From contig NZ_JACSPV010000019.1 of assembly GCF_014836955.1 (NCBI RefSeq), forward strand, positions 1 to 64,000: 64,000 bases of DNA. The letters are read 5' to 3'. A model generated the notes under the pieces. That model saw only the letters and a program-made list of their open reading frames with translations. It ran no database searches and was not told the origin of the DNA. The DNA comes from Bacillus norwichensis. Lineage in GTDB: Bacteria; Bacillota; Bacilli; Bacillales; Bacillaceae_C. Below, one piece after another: positions 52,161 to 61,436 of this stretch. The position numbers and the translations under genes are program-made. How positions within the stretch are numbered: the first letter of the stretch is position 1; each line of letters opens with the position of its first letter.

Positions 52161-54761
52161 CTACTCAGCGCGATATTCCTTTGGATTTATCCCAGCTGGT
52201 GTGCGCCAGCCATTAGCGGCAATTCGATCAATTAACTTTTTGGCGGTTTCAAAAGGCCATGTTCCCACATGTTGGAATCCACGTTGTTCCAGGAACCTTA
52301 TTTGCTTTGGAGTAGTCAATCCTTGTTCTTTACGCCGATCCAAACGTTCTAATAGTTTGGTAGCCTTGCCTGCATTGTCGATTTCGTCAGGAAGGATGCC
52401 CAGCTTTTCTAATTGCTTCACTTGCTTTTCACTTGGCGGCCCCATTTCCCAGCCGAACGCTGGCACATAGCTTGATAAGTCTTCGGCTTGGATACTCATT
52501 TCGAATTGAAGAGGATCCACCAGTTTACGCTTGCGCTTTTTCATTTCAGCTAGTTGTTTGGCAAGAGCTTCTTCACGTTGAGCAATAACGTCTTCCTCGG
52601 CTTGCTGTTCGACAACTTCTAAATCAAGCGGAATGCCAGCTTCTTCAATTTGTTTCGTCATAGCTTTGGCCACTTCTTCATTTTCAGCAATCAAATGCGC
52701 TGGATGGCATAACTCATGCCGATCTGTATGCCAAAGGAAATCAAGCAGCAATAATTCAGTTTTTCCTTCAAACAGCCGGGTACCACGCCCGACCATTTGG
52801 CTATAAAGAGAACGTACCTTTGTTGGCCTTAACACGACAACGCAATCAACACTAGGGCAGTCCCAACCTTCCGTAAGTAGCATGGAGTTACAAAGCACGT
52901 TATATCTATCATTATCGAAATCTTCCAATATCTCCGCACGATCTTGCGACTCTCCATTTACCTCAGCTGCCTTGAACCCTTTCTTATTCAAGATTTCGGT
53001 AAACTTTTGACTTGTCTTCACTAGTGGAAGAAAGACGACAATTTTACGATCCTTGGCATTTTTCCACATTTCATCAGCTATTGATTCAAGATAAGGATCC
53101 AGTGCTGTGCCTAAATCACTTGTCTTAAAATCTCCTGCCTGTTGGCCGACACCTGTTAAATCTAATTCAAGTGGGATCGTTAAGGCCTTGATCGGGCTGA
53201 GATAACCTTCTTTAATTGCTTTGGGCAATTGGTATTCAAATGCTAGTGATTCAAAATAAGAGCCGAGGTTCTTCATGTCTCCCCTGTCTGGTGTAGCCGT
53301 TACACCAAGAACATTTGCCGACTCAAAGTAATTCAACACACGTTGATAACTGTCTGAAATACAATGATGGGCTTCATCAATGATGATCGTGTCAAAGAAA
53401 TCTTTACTAAATTTTTGCAGACGCTTTTCCCGCATCATCGTCTGTACGCTACCTACCACAACACGGTACCAGCTGCCGATTGATGTTTGCTCGGCTTTTT
53501 CAGTAGCACATTTTAAGCCTGTACTTTTCTCCAATTTGTCTGCAGCTTGTTCCAGGAGTTCGCCCCTGTGGGCAAGGACGAGGACTCGCTCGCCCTTTTT
53601 CACTCTATCTTCAATGACTTTGGAAAAGACAATTGTCTTTCCGCAATTATGAGTAATTGTAAAATCATCCATCAAATAACGATTGTCATCATCAACAGTT
53701 ATTCCGACATAATTACCCGGATCTAATTTATCAATACGAAAACCTGTACGAAGGACATCTTTCTTTTGTTTTCTCTTCGTTGATTGCTTTTTCTTTACTC
53801 GGCATGGAATAATTGAACAGTCACCACTAATCGATACTCTAAAATATTTGCCAGAAAAATCATTTTGACAACGTTTGGTTGTTTCTTTGACATATGCCGC
53901 TAAACCAACCGATCGACACATAAATGCTAAATCGTTGGCTAATTGACGTGACTTTGAAATAAAATCATATCCTCCAACCCTGTAATGGCCATCTGTGTCT
54001 AAAAGCCCTGCAATGACTTCTAAGCGATAATCGATAGGTAATGTTTTATATTTTTGTGGTACGAACTTTTCGCCAGCCCCACATCCTCGTAATCCCAAAT
54101 CGGATAAAACCTGATGTAATTTACCACCTTTGCAACCGACTTGTCCGCCTTTAAAAACGTAAGTTGTAGCCTTTCCAGCTGGGAGTTCTTCTAACCACAT
54201 TCCCCAATGATCAGCCTCAAGCTCTAATTCTTTTGCAATCTCTTTATAAGGCGTCGTTACATTTATCGAATACTTCATCCCGCCATCACCGAGCATTACG
54301 CCAAGTGTGTACGGTGCTAAAGGCAATGTGTTTTTCTCAGCATCAGGAAAATTGTTAATCGCCGAACTGCGAATCAATTTATGCAAATGTTTCTTATTTT
54401 TGCTCCAAGACAGCCAATCTTCTACTGTTACATCAACCAATTCTCCGGTTGACGTGTGAACTAAAGTAAGTTTATGATCTCTGGTAACAACAAACGATTC
54501 TCCCTTAACTGGAGTCACTCGAAATAAATCCGAGTGACCTTTTTGAATATGAAGAACGTTTCTACCCTTTCCATCTAACCCAAGTAGTCGATCTCCTAAT
54601 CGAATATCTTGGACTTTAATACTTTCTCCGTTGGCCAGTAATAGCTTTTCATCTTCTGCATGGCATCCAGTAGGAAGAACAAGTAAAGTTTTCTTAATGT
54701 CCTTTTCCCACTCCATTTGAATAGCTTCACGCGCAGCCAGTTGGTAATCTCTAAGTTTCAT
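52161..54761 (-). CDS. DEAD/DEAH-box (SF2) helicase interrupted by an intein
   Basis: An 866-residue precursor; removing the 340-residue intein leaves a 526-residue SF2 helicase. The intein splits the Walker A motif (LLVLPTG | CGKT); other motifs are DEAH (462-465 of the precursor), VTATP and QMVGRGTRLF (motif VI). It probably unwinds or remodels DNA in phage replication. GGAGGTAAACG precedes the ATG. Without splicing the ATP-binding site would be disrupted, so splicing is needed for activity. Confidence 0.92.
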   Translation of the reverse strand: MKLRDYQLAAREAIQMEWEKDIKKTLLVLPTGCHAEDEKLLLANGESIKVQDIRLGDRLLGLDGKGRNVLHIQKGHSDLFRVTPVKGESFVVTRDHKLTLVHTSTGELVDVTVEDWLSWSKNKKHLHKLIRSSAINNFPDAEKNTLPLAPYTLGVMLGDGGMKYSINVTTPYKEIAKELELEADHWGMWLEELPAGKATTYVFKGGQVGCKGGKLHQVLSDLGLRGCGAGEKFVPQKYKTLPIDYRLEVIAGLLDTDGHYRVGGYDFISKSRQLANDLAFMCRSVGLAAYVKETTKRCQNDFSGKYFRVSISGDCSIIPCRVKKKQSTKRKQKKDVLRTGFRIDKLDPGNYVGITVDDDNRYLMDDFTITHNCGKTIVFSKVIEDRVKKGERVLVLAHRGELLEQAADKLEKSTGLKCATEKAEQTSIGSWYRVVVGSVQTMMREKRLQKFSKDFFDTIIIDEAHHCISDSYQRVLNYFESANVLGVTATPDRGDMKNLGSYFESLAFEYQLPKAIKEGYLSPIKALTIPLELDLTGVGQQAGDFKTSDLGTALDPYLESIADEMWKNAKDRKIVVFLPLVKTSQKFTEILNKKGFKAAEVNGESQDRAEILEDFDNDRYNVLCNSMLLTEGWDCPSVDCVVVLRPTKVRSLYSQMVGRGTRLFEGKTELLLLDFLWHTDRHELCHPAHLIAENEEVAKAMTKQIEEAGIPLDLEVVEQQAEEDVIAQREEALAKQLAEMKKRKRKLVDPLQFEMSIQAEDLSSYVPAFGWEMGPPSEKQVKQLEKLGILPDEIDNAGKATKLLERLDRRKEQGLTTPKQIRFLEQRGFQHVGTWPFETAKKLIDRIAANGWRTPAGINPKEYRAE
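53646..54665 (-). other. Intein with LAGLIDADG homing endonuclease (in the helicase gene)
   Basis: Residues 33-372 of the precursor. Splicing blocks: Cys33 start (CHAEDEKLLLANG), block B TRDHKL, block F near NYVGITVDDDNRYLMDDF, and the C-terminal HN followed by Cys+1 (THN-CGKT). Two LAGLIDADG motifs, YTLGVMLGDG and VIAGLLDTDG, indicate an intact DOD-type homing endonuclease. Insertion into a P-loop is a favoured intein site. Confidence 0.93.
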
Positions 54762-54900
54762 CGTTTACCTCCGTATCTGTCGTTTCTGTAATATCCAAAT
54801 GTTCCCCACAAGAAGGACATAAAGGACGATACATTGCTCTATCAACACCAAATTCAAGAACACAATCATGACATTTATAGGTTTCAACAAATGATTTCAT
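54751..54900 (-). CDS. Small zinc-ribbon phage protein (49 aa)
   Basis: A 49-residue protein with two Cys pairs (KCHDC and CPSCGEH), a minimal zinc ribbon. GGAGG precedes the ATG. It overlaps the helicase start by 11 bases, so the two are translated together; it may be a helicase or nucleic-acid accessory. Confidence 0.75.
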   Translation of the reverse strand: MKSFVETYKCHDCVLEFGVDRAMYRPLCPSCGEHLDITETTDTEVNDET

Positions 54901-54910
54901 CGTTTACCTC

Positions 54911-55501
54911 CTAAAATTGCCCCGGTGTAAATCCGCCTTGTTGCTGTTGACCTGTTGGAAAAGGCGTTTGATTTTGAGCCGTTTGTTGTTGCGGCTGCTG
55001 TTGCTGATATTGTTGCTGTGGTGCTTGATACGTTTGTTGTGGCGGCTGCTGATTTTGTCCCCCACTATGCTTTAAAAATTCTTCATATGGATAAAACTTT
55101 TTAATTTGGTTATTAACACGTTCTTCGCCTTTAACCGTGTATTTATTGTGCTCTAATTGACATCTGCCTTTTGCACCTGGGACAGTATTCCAGTTCATTT
55201 GTAATCTTTCACCTTTTTTCTTTTGGCCAATTCCAGTAAAGAATTCAGACAAGAATCCTTCTGTTTTTGTGTGAAGGTACAAATTATGAAAAACCACTTG
55301 ATCACCATGTGTAGGGCAGTGAATTGTTATTTCTAATTTTGCTTGGTTACAAGCTGGAAGATTAGCACTTCCTTGAAACCTTGCTCTCTCAAATTTATTT
55401 ACAGTAAAGTTATAATCACCTTCTGGAAGCAAGACGAATTCAGGACCATCTTTTTCTATTTGGTCATCCCAACCTAATTCACGTTCTATTTCTTGACTCA
55501 T
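54911..55501 (-). CDS. DUF669 protein (putative ssDNA-binding protein)
   Basis: A 196-residue DUF669 protein (FVLLPEGDYNFTVNKFERA; FFTGIGQKKKGERLQMNW), common in phage recombination operons next to Sak4-type ATPases and likely SSB-like. The last 50 residues are Gln/Pro-rich and end in GGFTPGQF, a disordered linker plus short terminal peptide as in SSB proteins. TAGGAGG precedes the ATG. Confidence 0.8.
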   Translation of the reverse strand: MSQEIERELGWDDQIEKDGPEFVLLPEGDYNFTVNKFERARFQGSANLPACNQAKLEITIHCPTHGDQVVFHNLYLHTKTEGFLSEFFTGIGQKKKGERLQMNWNTVPGAKGRCQLEHNKYTVKGEERVNNQIKKFYPYEEFLKHSGGQNQQPPQQTYQAPQQQYQQQQPQQQTAQNQTPFPTGQQQQGGFTPGQF

Positions 55502-55512
55502 GAAAATTCCTC

Positions 55513-56607
55513 CTAATTAAATGGTAAGCTTTGTCTAAAATCCTGAACCATCCCGAATACTTGCGCCCATGCACCGACTAATACTCCATCAATGAAGCTT
55601 GGATCATAATTTGTGATTGGCGTTTCCAGTGGGTAGTATCCCTTTTGACTAACGACTGCTTGAATTTCTTCTTCAGATACACCGTTTTGTGTCATTAAAT
55701 CACGCAATGACTGTGGTATGGCTGGATTCAATTCAGTTGCTGATACGTTTTGTTGTTCAGGTGCCGTTTGAATTGGCTCAGGTGTCGTTGTCTGGACTGG
55801 ATCCACTGGCGGCTGTATTTCTATAGGTGGTTGTTCCTGTGGCTGCGGCTGCGTTTGTGGCTGTTCAGGCGGTACCTGTGTGCCATTATCAAAAATATGA
55901 GCGATATGAGCATAGTCCAAAGGAAATTCGTCCGGTAACCCATGGCGGTTTTTAGCGTCCCAGGCGGGATGGTGGGTTGCATAAATCGTTCGGACCCCAC
56001 CTTGCCCCTTGTGCTTTCTTCCTTTATCGTCTACGGCAACACTGAAAGTCTTATAGTTCATAAACAAGACCATATCAGCCCATTCTTTTGTTAAAGCTGC
56101 AGTTTTAGCGGTGGTTTTATTTCCTAACTTTAATTCCCAACGATCATAGGCTCCCATTTCGTCTGGTTGCTCAAATTTAGTAATTTTCGCATGAGCCGTT
56201 AAGACAACATTGATTCCAATTTCAACTAAATCTGATAATCTATTTAGGAATTTGCCGAACTCTTCTTCTAATTGGATAAAACCCTCACCATATCCAAAAC
56301 TTGTAATACTATCTTTGTTTGCTCTACTGGTCACAAATTCAATAGCTAATCTTTCGGCCCAATCAACCGTATCAATGACTAGGGTTTTGCAAGGGCGGTT
56401 TTGTTTAATGAAATCAATTTGTTGATGCAAAAACGTCCAGCTGCTTGGTTTATCAAGTCTTGCCACGTCCATATTTCCGGTACTACCTTCCGTATCTATA
56501 AAAAGTGGATCCGGGAATTGTGCTGCTAAAGAAGATTTTCCGATTCCCTCCGGACCATAAATACAACACTTTTGAGCCTTAGCTACTTTTCCTTTAGTGA
56601 TATTCAT
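55513..56607 (-). CDS. Sak4-like RecA-fold ATPase
   Basis: A 364-residue AAA_24/Sak4-type protein: Walker [10 protein letters not shown] (about 19-27), Walker B LVIDT, and VVLTAHAKI. Such proteins promote single-strand annealing with an SSB. A Pro/Gln-rich linker (about 245-290) leads to a C-terminal domain ending in LPFN. It is between the DUF669 gene and the HNH-like gene. Confidence 0.82.
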   Translation of the reverse strand: MNITKGKVAKAQKCCIYGPEGIGKSSLAAQFPDPLFIDTEGSTGNMDVARLDKPSSWTFLHQQIDFIKQNRPCKTLVIDTVDWAERLAIEFVTSRANKDSITSFGYGEGFIQLEEEFGKFLNRLSDLVEIGINVVLTAHAKITKFEQPDEMGAYDRWELKLGNKTTAKTAALTKEWADMVLFMNYKTFSVAVDDKGRKHKGQGGVRTIYATHHPAWDAKNRHGLPDEFPLDYAHIAHIFDNGTQVPPEQPQTQPQPQEQPPIEIQPPVDPVQTTTPEPIQTAPEQQNVSATELNPAIPQSLRDLMTQNGVSEEEIQAVVSQKGYYPLETPITNYDPSFIDGVLVGAWAQVFGMVQDFRQSLPFN

Positions 56608-57131
56608 TTGATGACCTTCTCCTTTCTTCTCCTTCTGTTATTCGCTTGTGTTTTGGCATCAACCCATCTACAATTCCATGGAGCATAAGGAGCATTGACG
56701 TCAATTCTGTCTAATGTACATTGCATATAAGGAGCTTCACCGTCATATCCGTTTTCTAATGCCCACTTTTGAAAGGCGGAATAACTGTCCTTCCATTCGT
56801 CACAAACAGTTATCCCTCTACCTCCATAAGCATGGTAATCTTTACGATTTATGTCATAACATCGTTGTTTCATTCCATGCCATACTCCATACAATCTACT
56901 GTCAGCGTCACCATGTGTCCTGTTTTTGCGGTTTCGTTTCGCTAGTTGTTCAGTATGGATACAACCACATGATTTTGTGTTTCCGGAATTCAGCCTGCTT
57001 GTATTAACTTCCGCGGTATTACCACACTCGCATTCACATAGCCATAGTGCTGAACCTCTTTTTGTTCCTATTCTTTTAATTGCGGTCAGACGGCCGAATT
57101 TATTTCCAGTTATATCAATAAATGCGCCCAC
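56604..57131 (-). CDS. Putative mobile HNH-like endonuclease
   Basis: A 175-residue protein with an N-terminal Cys-rich DNA-binding module ([19 protein letters not shown]) and a C-terminal HNH-like region ([36 protein letters not shown]). Freestanding genes of this type move between phages like homing endonucleases. GTG start with a poor ribosome binding site and only four-base overlap with the next gene suggest a later insertion into the recombination operon. Confidence 0.7.
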   Translation of the reverse strand: MGAFIDITGNKFGRLTAIKRIGTKRGSALWLCECECGNTAEVNTSRLNSGNTKSCGCIHTEQLAKRNRKNRTHGDADSRLYGVWHGMKQRCYDINRKDYHAYGGRGITVCDEWKDSYSAFQKWALENGYDGEAPYMQCTLDRIDVNAPYAPWNCRWVDAKTQANNRRRRKEKVIK

Positions 57132-57134
57132 TTT

Positions 57135-58463
57135 TTAAAATTCACCAGCTTTCCATGTTTTCTGTTCAGGTGCAGATGGTGCTTGAACTGTTGGTGCCTG
57201 TTGCACAGGTGGCTGTACTTGCTCCTGTCCAGCGACATAACCATCCTCAATAATGATGGAGCACTCGTCACCAGTGGATACCCTAGTAGCAATCGCCTGT
57301 AGACCTTCCTGTTCAAGCCATTGGCCAAACTCATTTAGTGTATCAATATCCATCTGTTCCAATTTGTCTAGTAGGATAAATCCGCAGTCTGGTTTCAATT
57401 TACGGACAATCGCTGTGGAAACTCGTAACTGATCAGCTCCACTCATGTTGTCCCATTTTTGACCTTTATAAATTAAATCTCCATCCTCTACTGATAGACC
57501 TTCAAGTGGTAAATCTGCATTTGCCAGTAATTCCGTTTTCTGCTTTCGAACATCTTCAATGGTAGTTGTCAACTTTTCATATTGCGCTCTGTAATCATTC
57601 GCATCTGTTTCAGCTTTATCCTTATCAAGATTGGCCCTGACTTTTCTATTAATCTCGTCAATCTGTTGGATATTAGCTTCAAGCTGTTCTGTAGATTCAT
57701 CCACCAAATCAAGCGCATCTTTTTGGGCAATCGCTAAATCTTCACCTGTTTTTGCATAAGCGGCCTTCGCTTTATTTAACTGTTCTTCTAGCCTTTCGAT
57801 TTCTTGACCTTGGCTGGCATATAAAGCCTGTATTTGTGAAAGGTTTTGACGTTTCCTTTGATTTTCTCCGTTCCGTGCCAAAATCTCCTGTTGTTGAGCA
57901 ATCAAGTCAGATGCAGAAATCAACTCTTTGGGGGCATCCGGGAAATAAGGCTGTTCCTTAGCAAACTTTGACTTTTGGTCAGCGATCTGTCCGATTGTTC
58001 GGCGTTGATTGTAGACTTCCTGCTCCTGTGTTTCCAACTCATGAAGCTTGGCCCCTACGCCAATAATGCGAAGTAAGATTTCTGCTTTTTCTTTGCTAGT
58101 TGAATTCATGAACTTTGGTAGATTAATAGCCAATTCTTCGACGAAGCTATCAAGCAGCTGCTGCCCTGCTTTTTGACCGTTAGGATCAATCACCTTTAAA
58201 TCGCTATTCTTTCCTTTACGCTCAACTACCAGTCCATTTGATAATGTGACTCGTAAATAAGGTGGTATAACAGAACCCTCACGCCCTGCTTTGCTTGGAC
58301 GATATTTATTACCACCCAACGCCCATGCGATCGAATCCAGCACGCTTGTCTTGCCTTGATTATTATTGCCCCCAACGATGGTAAGCCCGGTGGAAGTAGG
58401 CTCTATTTTAACTGCCTTGACGCGTTTTACATTTTCTATTTCTAGTTTGTTTATTTTGATCAC
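57135..58463 (-). CDS. RecF/SMC-like AAA ATPase
   Basis: A 442-residue ABC-type ATPase: Walker A GGNNNQGKTS (about 32-41), a central coiled coil (about 200-300), signature MSGADQLRVS, Walker B GFILLD. Related to RecN/SbcC-like phage recombination ATPases. It ends with a Pro/Gln-rich linker and the peptide KTWKAGEF. GTG start after AAAGGAAG. Confidence 0.82.
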   Translation of the reverse strand: MIKINKLEIENVKRVKAVKIEPTSTGLTIVGGNNNQGKTSVLDSIAWALGGNKYRPSKAGREGSVIPPYLRVTLSNGLVVERKGKNSDLKVIDPNGQKAGQQLLDSFVEELAINLPKFMNSTSKEKAEILLRIIGVGAKLHELETQEQEVYNQRRTIGQIADQKSKFAKEQPYFPDAPKELISASDLIAQQQEILARNGENQRKRQNLSQIQALYASQGQEIERLEEQLNKAKAAYAKTGEDLAIAQKDALDLVDESTEQLEANIQQIDEINRKVRANLDKDKAETDANDYRAQYEKLTTTIEDVRKQKTELLANADLPLEGLSVEDGDLIYKGQKWDNMSGADQLRVSTAIVRKLKPDCGFILLDKLEQMDIDTLNEFGQWLEQEGLQAIATRVSTGDECSIIIEDGYVAGQEQVQPPVQQAPTVQAPSAPEQKTWKAGEF

Positions 58464-58482
58464 AGTTTTTTCTTCCTTTCTA

Positions 58483-59235
58483 TTAAGCGATTATAGTAAT
58501 TCTTTCATCATTGATTTCATCTGCAAGCTCCTCAGATAGGTAAGCTCTTATATTTTCAATCGCTTGATTTCTCCATGCTCCCCCATCTGCTTCAAAAATG
58601 GCACCACGTGGACCGTCTTTCATTCGGAAGATAAAATCACTTTCCGGCTGAACAACTTCCAAGAATGTACGATATGGAGCAAGTGTAACTGGATTTGGAA
58701 CCAGCACATCATCAGCTGAGGCAACTCCTGTTTTGATAGTAACTGCTTGTGCGATTCCGTTATCTCCCGTTTGGCGCACGTTTTCTTCTTTGACGTTTCC
58801 TATTACCTTTAACAGCAAGTCGCGATCTTTTGTTTTAGTGAATTTGGATTGAAGGGAAATAATAAGCTGCTCAGAATCAAGAAAATAGTCGTAATTGAAA
58901 TCTGGAACAATTGCACGTGCAATAACAAGTGTTTCCCTTTTGCCATCTGACTGAAGTACACCTGTCAGTTCTACTCTTTCATGATCAACAATGTGCAAAA
59001 AGTAAGGAATGTCATGGCGCTCTACATTTGATTGGATATAATCAACCAAGCCTGTCAATGTATTGATGACAAGAGCTTCTTTAGCAAGATAATTCAACGA
59101 TGCTATTTCTACTGGGCGCCCGTCATCACTGATGATAATATTTCGTAAATTTCCATCCTGATCCATAAAATTAAGCTTTCTTTCAGCTGGCTTTATGCCT
59201 AAATTGGTTACAAACTTAATCGCTTCTTTAATCAT
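58483..59235 (-). CDS. Phage protein of unknown function in the recombination operon (250 aa)
   Basis: A 250-residue acidic protein (KEAIKFVTNLGIKPAERKLN; PYRTFLEVVQPESDFIFRMK). Regularly found next to RecF/SMC-like and Sak4 genes in Bacillus phages but without known activity. AGAGGGTA precedes the ATG. Confidence 0.65.
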   Translation of the reverse strand: MIKEAIKFVTNLGIKPAERKLNFMDQDGNLRNIIISDDGRPVEIASLNYLAKEALVINTLTGLVDYIQSNVERHDIPYFLHIVDHERVELTGVLQSDGKRETLVIARAIVPDFNYDYFLDSEQLIISLQSKFTKTKDRDLLLKVIGNVKEENVRQTGDNGIAQAVTIKTGVASADDVLVPNPVTLAPYRTFLEVVQPESDFIFRMKDGPRGAIFEADGGAWRNQAIENIRAYLSEELADEINDERITIIA

Positions 59236-59241
59236 TTTTCA

Positions 59242-59667
59242 TTACCCTCTCTCTGCTTGTAGATTAATGACTTTCTTTCTATCCAACTCTTGCTCTATAA
59301 CATCCACTGGCTCCCCTACATCTGTTCTAGGTGTCAGATCATCGTCAAAGTAGGTTTGTCCAGGTACACTTGACTTCAATTCCTTAGCAGCAATCTTTCC
59401 ATTGGACAAGTCTCTGTCTGTTAAGACAGTTACAGCAACGTCACGAACATTCGCCAGCTTGACGGATATATTTGAATTGAGCTTTACGGTTTGACGGTTT
59501 TCATCTGGAACAAATTCCAGTTTGATTGTGACAATTCGCTTATCTTCTGCCTTTGTATTCGGGTCATGGATATTATCAAAGACTTTCTTTAATTCACCAT
59601 CCAACTTTTCTTGGATTGCTCCGTTGGCCAATGCGCTCAACGGAAGATCAATTGACTTTTGCGCCAT
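59242..59667 (-). CDS. Phage protein annotated elsewhere as replication terminator-like (141 aa)
   Basis: A 141-residue protein (QKSIDLPLSALANGAIQEKL; PNTKAEDKRIVTIKLEFVPD) of a small phage family sometimes labelled replication terminator protein without strong evidence. GAAGGGG upstream. Likely co-transcribed with the recombination genes. Confidence 0.6.
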   Translation of the reverse strand: MAQKSIDLPLSALANGAIQEKLDGELKKVFDNIHDPNTKAEDKRIVTIKLEFVPDENRQTVKLNSNISVKLANVRDVAVTVLTDRDLSNGKIAAKELKSSVPGQTYFDDDLTPRTDVGEPVDVIEQELDRKKVINLQAERG

Positions 59668-59689
59668 TTAATCAAAGCCCCTTCCGTGG

Positions 59690-59747
59690 TATAATGTTTA
59701 GGATCACAGTTTTTTCTTTAGGTCACTTGGCAGAGTGGCCTTTTTTT
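59690..59747 (+). ncRNA. Candidate short antisense RNA
   Basis: On the plus strand an extended -10 promoter (TGG-TATAAT, 59687-59695) is followed about 25 bases later by a terminator-like stem GGTCACT/AGTGGCC and seven Ts (59721-59747). The transcript of about 45 nt would be antisense to the 3' end of the 41-residue gene and to the intergenic RNA of the early operon. No -35 of quality. Confidence 0.35.
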
Positions 59748-59848
59748 CTGCGTAAATTTCTTCCAAACGACTGCATCGCCATTCCAAAGATAAGTAAGGC
59801 TTTATCCTCTTTATCAAATGAGTTCCAATCTTTCGCTTTGATGATCAA
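59723..59848 (-). CDS. Small basic phage protein (41 aa)
   Basis: A TTG-started frame of 41 codons (MIIKAKDWNSFDKEDKALLI...RNLRRKKGHSAK) with AAAGGGGTG upstream. Helical and strongly basic at the end. It lies between the methyltransferase and the 141-residue gene. Unknown function. Confidence 0.5.
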   Translation of the reverse strand: MIIKAKDWNSFDKEDKALLIFGMAMQSFGRNLRRKKGHSAK

Positions 59849-59863
59849 TGTGTTTCACCCCTT

Positions 59864-61312
59864 TCAAATACCAGCTGCAACCTTTGGTTTTCTTGAACAC
59901 AACTCCGGCAAGTTTGCCCTTACCAATGCCTTTGCAAACGGAGGAGGTACAGCATTACCACAACGAGCCACCTGCGCTGATTTCGGATACTTTTTCCCTT
60001 GGTGATCTCGATCGATGATATAGTTTTCTGGAAATCCCTGTGCTGCAAATAATTCATGTGGCTGAAGCATCCTCATTCCAATATCGACAATTTGATAATC
60101 TTGGCCCGCTACAGTTACTAGGCCAAATCTGTCTTTAGTTGGTATGGTGTGGAGCGCATCGTTTAAAGATTGTCCAACTCCTTGCCCGTAATATTTCAAC
60201 AAGAATGCTTGCACCAAACTTGCCTTATTCACCGTTGTGATTGTATTTAATGGCTTATCTACTCTATGTCCAATTGAGCTTTTGAAGTGCTGTGCGATGA
60301 ATGCTGTCACTAAGCCAAAACGATTTGCTGTTGGTATTGTTGCAACTGGCTCTTTTATCGATTGCCCTCTCACACCGTTTTCCGTTGTCTCGGTGTAATA
60401 AGTTGATAAAAATGGAGTAACTAGACAATGTTCTGCCTTTGTTGTAATCGTAGTTAGTGGTCTATCAAGTTCATATTGCAATCGATCCCCGCCGAAACCC
60501 GTTTGTCCAATTCGGACGATATAAGGCTTTGGATCATTAAGCACAAACTTTTGAATCCCTCTTGCAATCCGCCTCATTGTGTTTTCAGCTAAAGGTCTTT
60601 TTCTTGTGAAGATGCTCGGTGCCGGGATAGACCAGTCGATAACTTCGCCTGCTGTCCGGTACGGTTTTTTAAGTCCAAGCTGAACATTTACACTGTCCGG
60701 CTCTCCATGAGTTGGGGAAGGCCATATGATTGGTTTGTCATCGCACCTAGCAATCAAGAACAATCTTTTTCTAGTAGTGGGTGCGCCGTAATCACAAGCT
60801 CTTAATTCTTTCGTAGCAACCTTATAACCTAACGCTTTGAAAGATTTAACAAATGACTGGAACGTCATACCTTTTTTATCAGGATCAGGTACCCATTCGC
60901 CTTTTGCGTTTATTTTTAACGGCCCCCAGGTTTTAAACTCTTCTACATTTTCGAGCATAATGACTCTTGGTCTTACTCTAATTGCCCAATTAATTGCCAC
61001 CCATGCTAAGCCTCTAACTTCTTTGCTAACAGGCTTACCGCCTTTTGCTTTGCTGAAATGACGGCAATCCGGTGATAGCCAACATAATCCAACTTTTCTA
61101 CCTTTGACGACTTCTTTCGGTTCAATATCCCAAACCGATTCACAATAATGCTCTGTATCCGGATGATTTGCCTTATGCATTGCAATAGCAGCTGGATCAT
61201 GGTTTATTGCTATATCAACATTTAACCCCGTTGCCATTTCAATTCCTTCGGAAGCTCCTCCCCCTCCGGCAAAGTTGTCAACGATAATTTCTCGGAATAA
61301 ATCCATCTGCAT
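59864..61312 (-). CDS. Phage DNA (cytosine-5) methyltransferase
   Basis: A 482-residue C5-MTase. Motif I FAGGGGASEG (14-23), motif IV with catalytic Cys83 in the variant SPDCRHFS (normally PPCQxFS), motif VI ENV (121-123), motif VIII RKRLFLIA, motif X GNAVPPPFAKAL. The target-recognition region (about 283-401) consists of four repeats of a T-I-x-T...LV..F...Y unit. No cognate restriction gene is present, so it is a solitary modification enzyme, probably protecting phage DNA. Confidence 0.9.
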   Translation of the reverse strand: MQMDLFREIIVDNFAGGGGASEGIEMATGLNVDIAINHDPAAIAMHKANHPDTEHYCESVWDIEPKEVVKGRKVGLCWLSPDCRHFSKAKGGKPVSKEVRGLAWVAINWAIRVRPRVIMLENVEEFKTWGPLKINAKGEWVPDPDKKGMTFQSFVKSFKALGYKVATKELRACDYGAPTTRKRLFLIARCDDKPIIWPSPTHGEPDSVNVQLGLKKPYRTAGEVIDWSIPAPSIFTRKRPLAENTMRRIARGIQKFVLNDPKPYIVRIGQTGFGGDRLQYELDRPLTTITTKAEHCLVTPFLSTYYTETTENGVRGQSIKEPVATIPTANRFGLVTAFIAQHFKSSIGHRVDKPLNTITTVNKASLVQAFLLKYYGQGVGQSLNDALHTIPTKDRFGLVTVAGQDYQIVDIGMRMLQPHELFAAQGFPENYIIDRDHQGKKYPKSAQVARCGNAVPPPFAKALVRANLPELCSRKPKVAAGI

Positions 61313-61328
61313 TATTCGCTCACCCCTT

Positions 61329-61418
61329 TCAATCCTCGTTTAAGAAAGTGACATACAGACTTCCAGCGCAAATGCAGAGCAGTACAAGGAAAATCAAAGC
61401 CACTGGATTAAGGTACAT
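61329..61418 (-). CDS. 29-residue single-span membrane peptide
   Basis: A very short protein consisting of one hydrophobic helix (NPVALIFLVLLCICAGSLYV) with an acidic end. AGGAGAG is eight bases before the ATG. Lies just upstream of the methyltransferase in the early operon. Function unknown. Confidence 0.6.
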   Translation of the reverse strand: MYLNPVALIFLVLLCICAGSLYVTFLNED

Positions 61419-61436
61419 TTGGTTCACTCTCCTAGA

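Noticed and set aside
52161-54761. Frameshifted or chimeric helicase because of the long insertion after Walker A
   Set aside because: The insertion is in frame and carries all intein splicing blocks with Cys at both junctions, so it is an intein, not damage.
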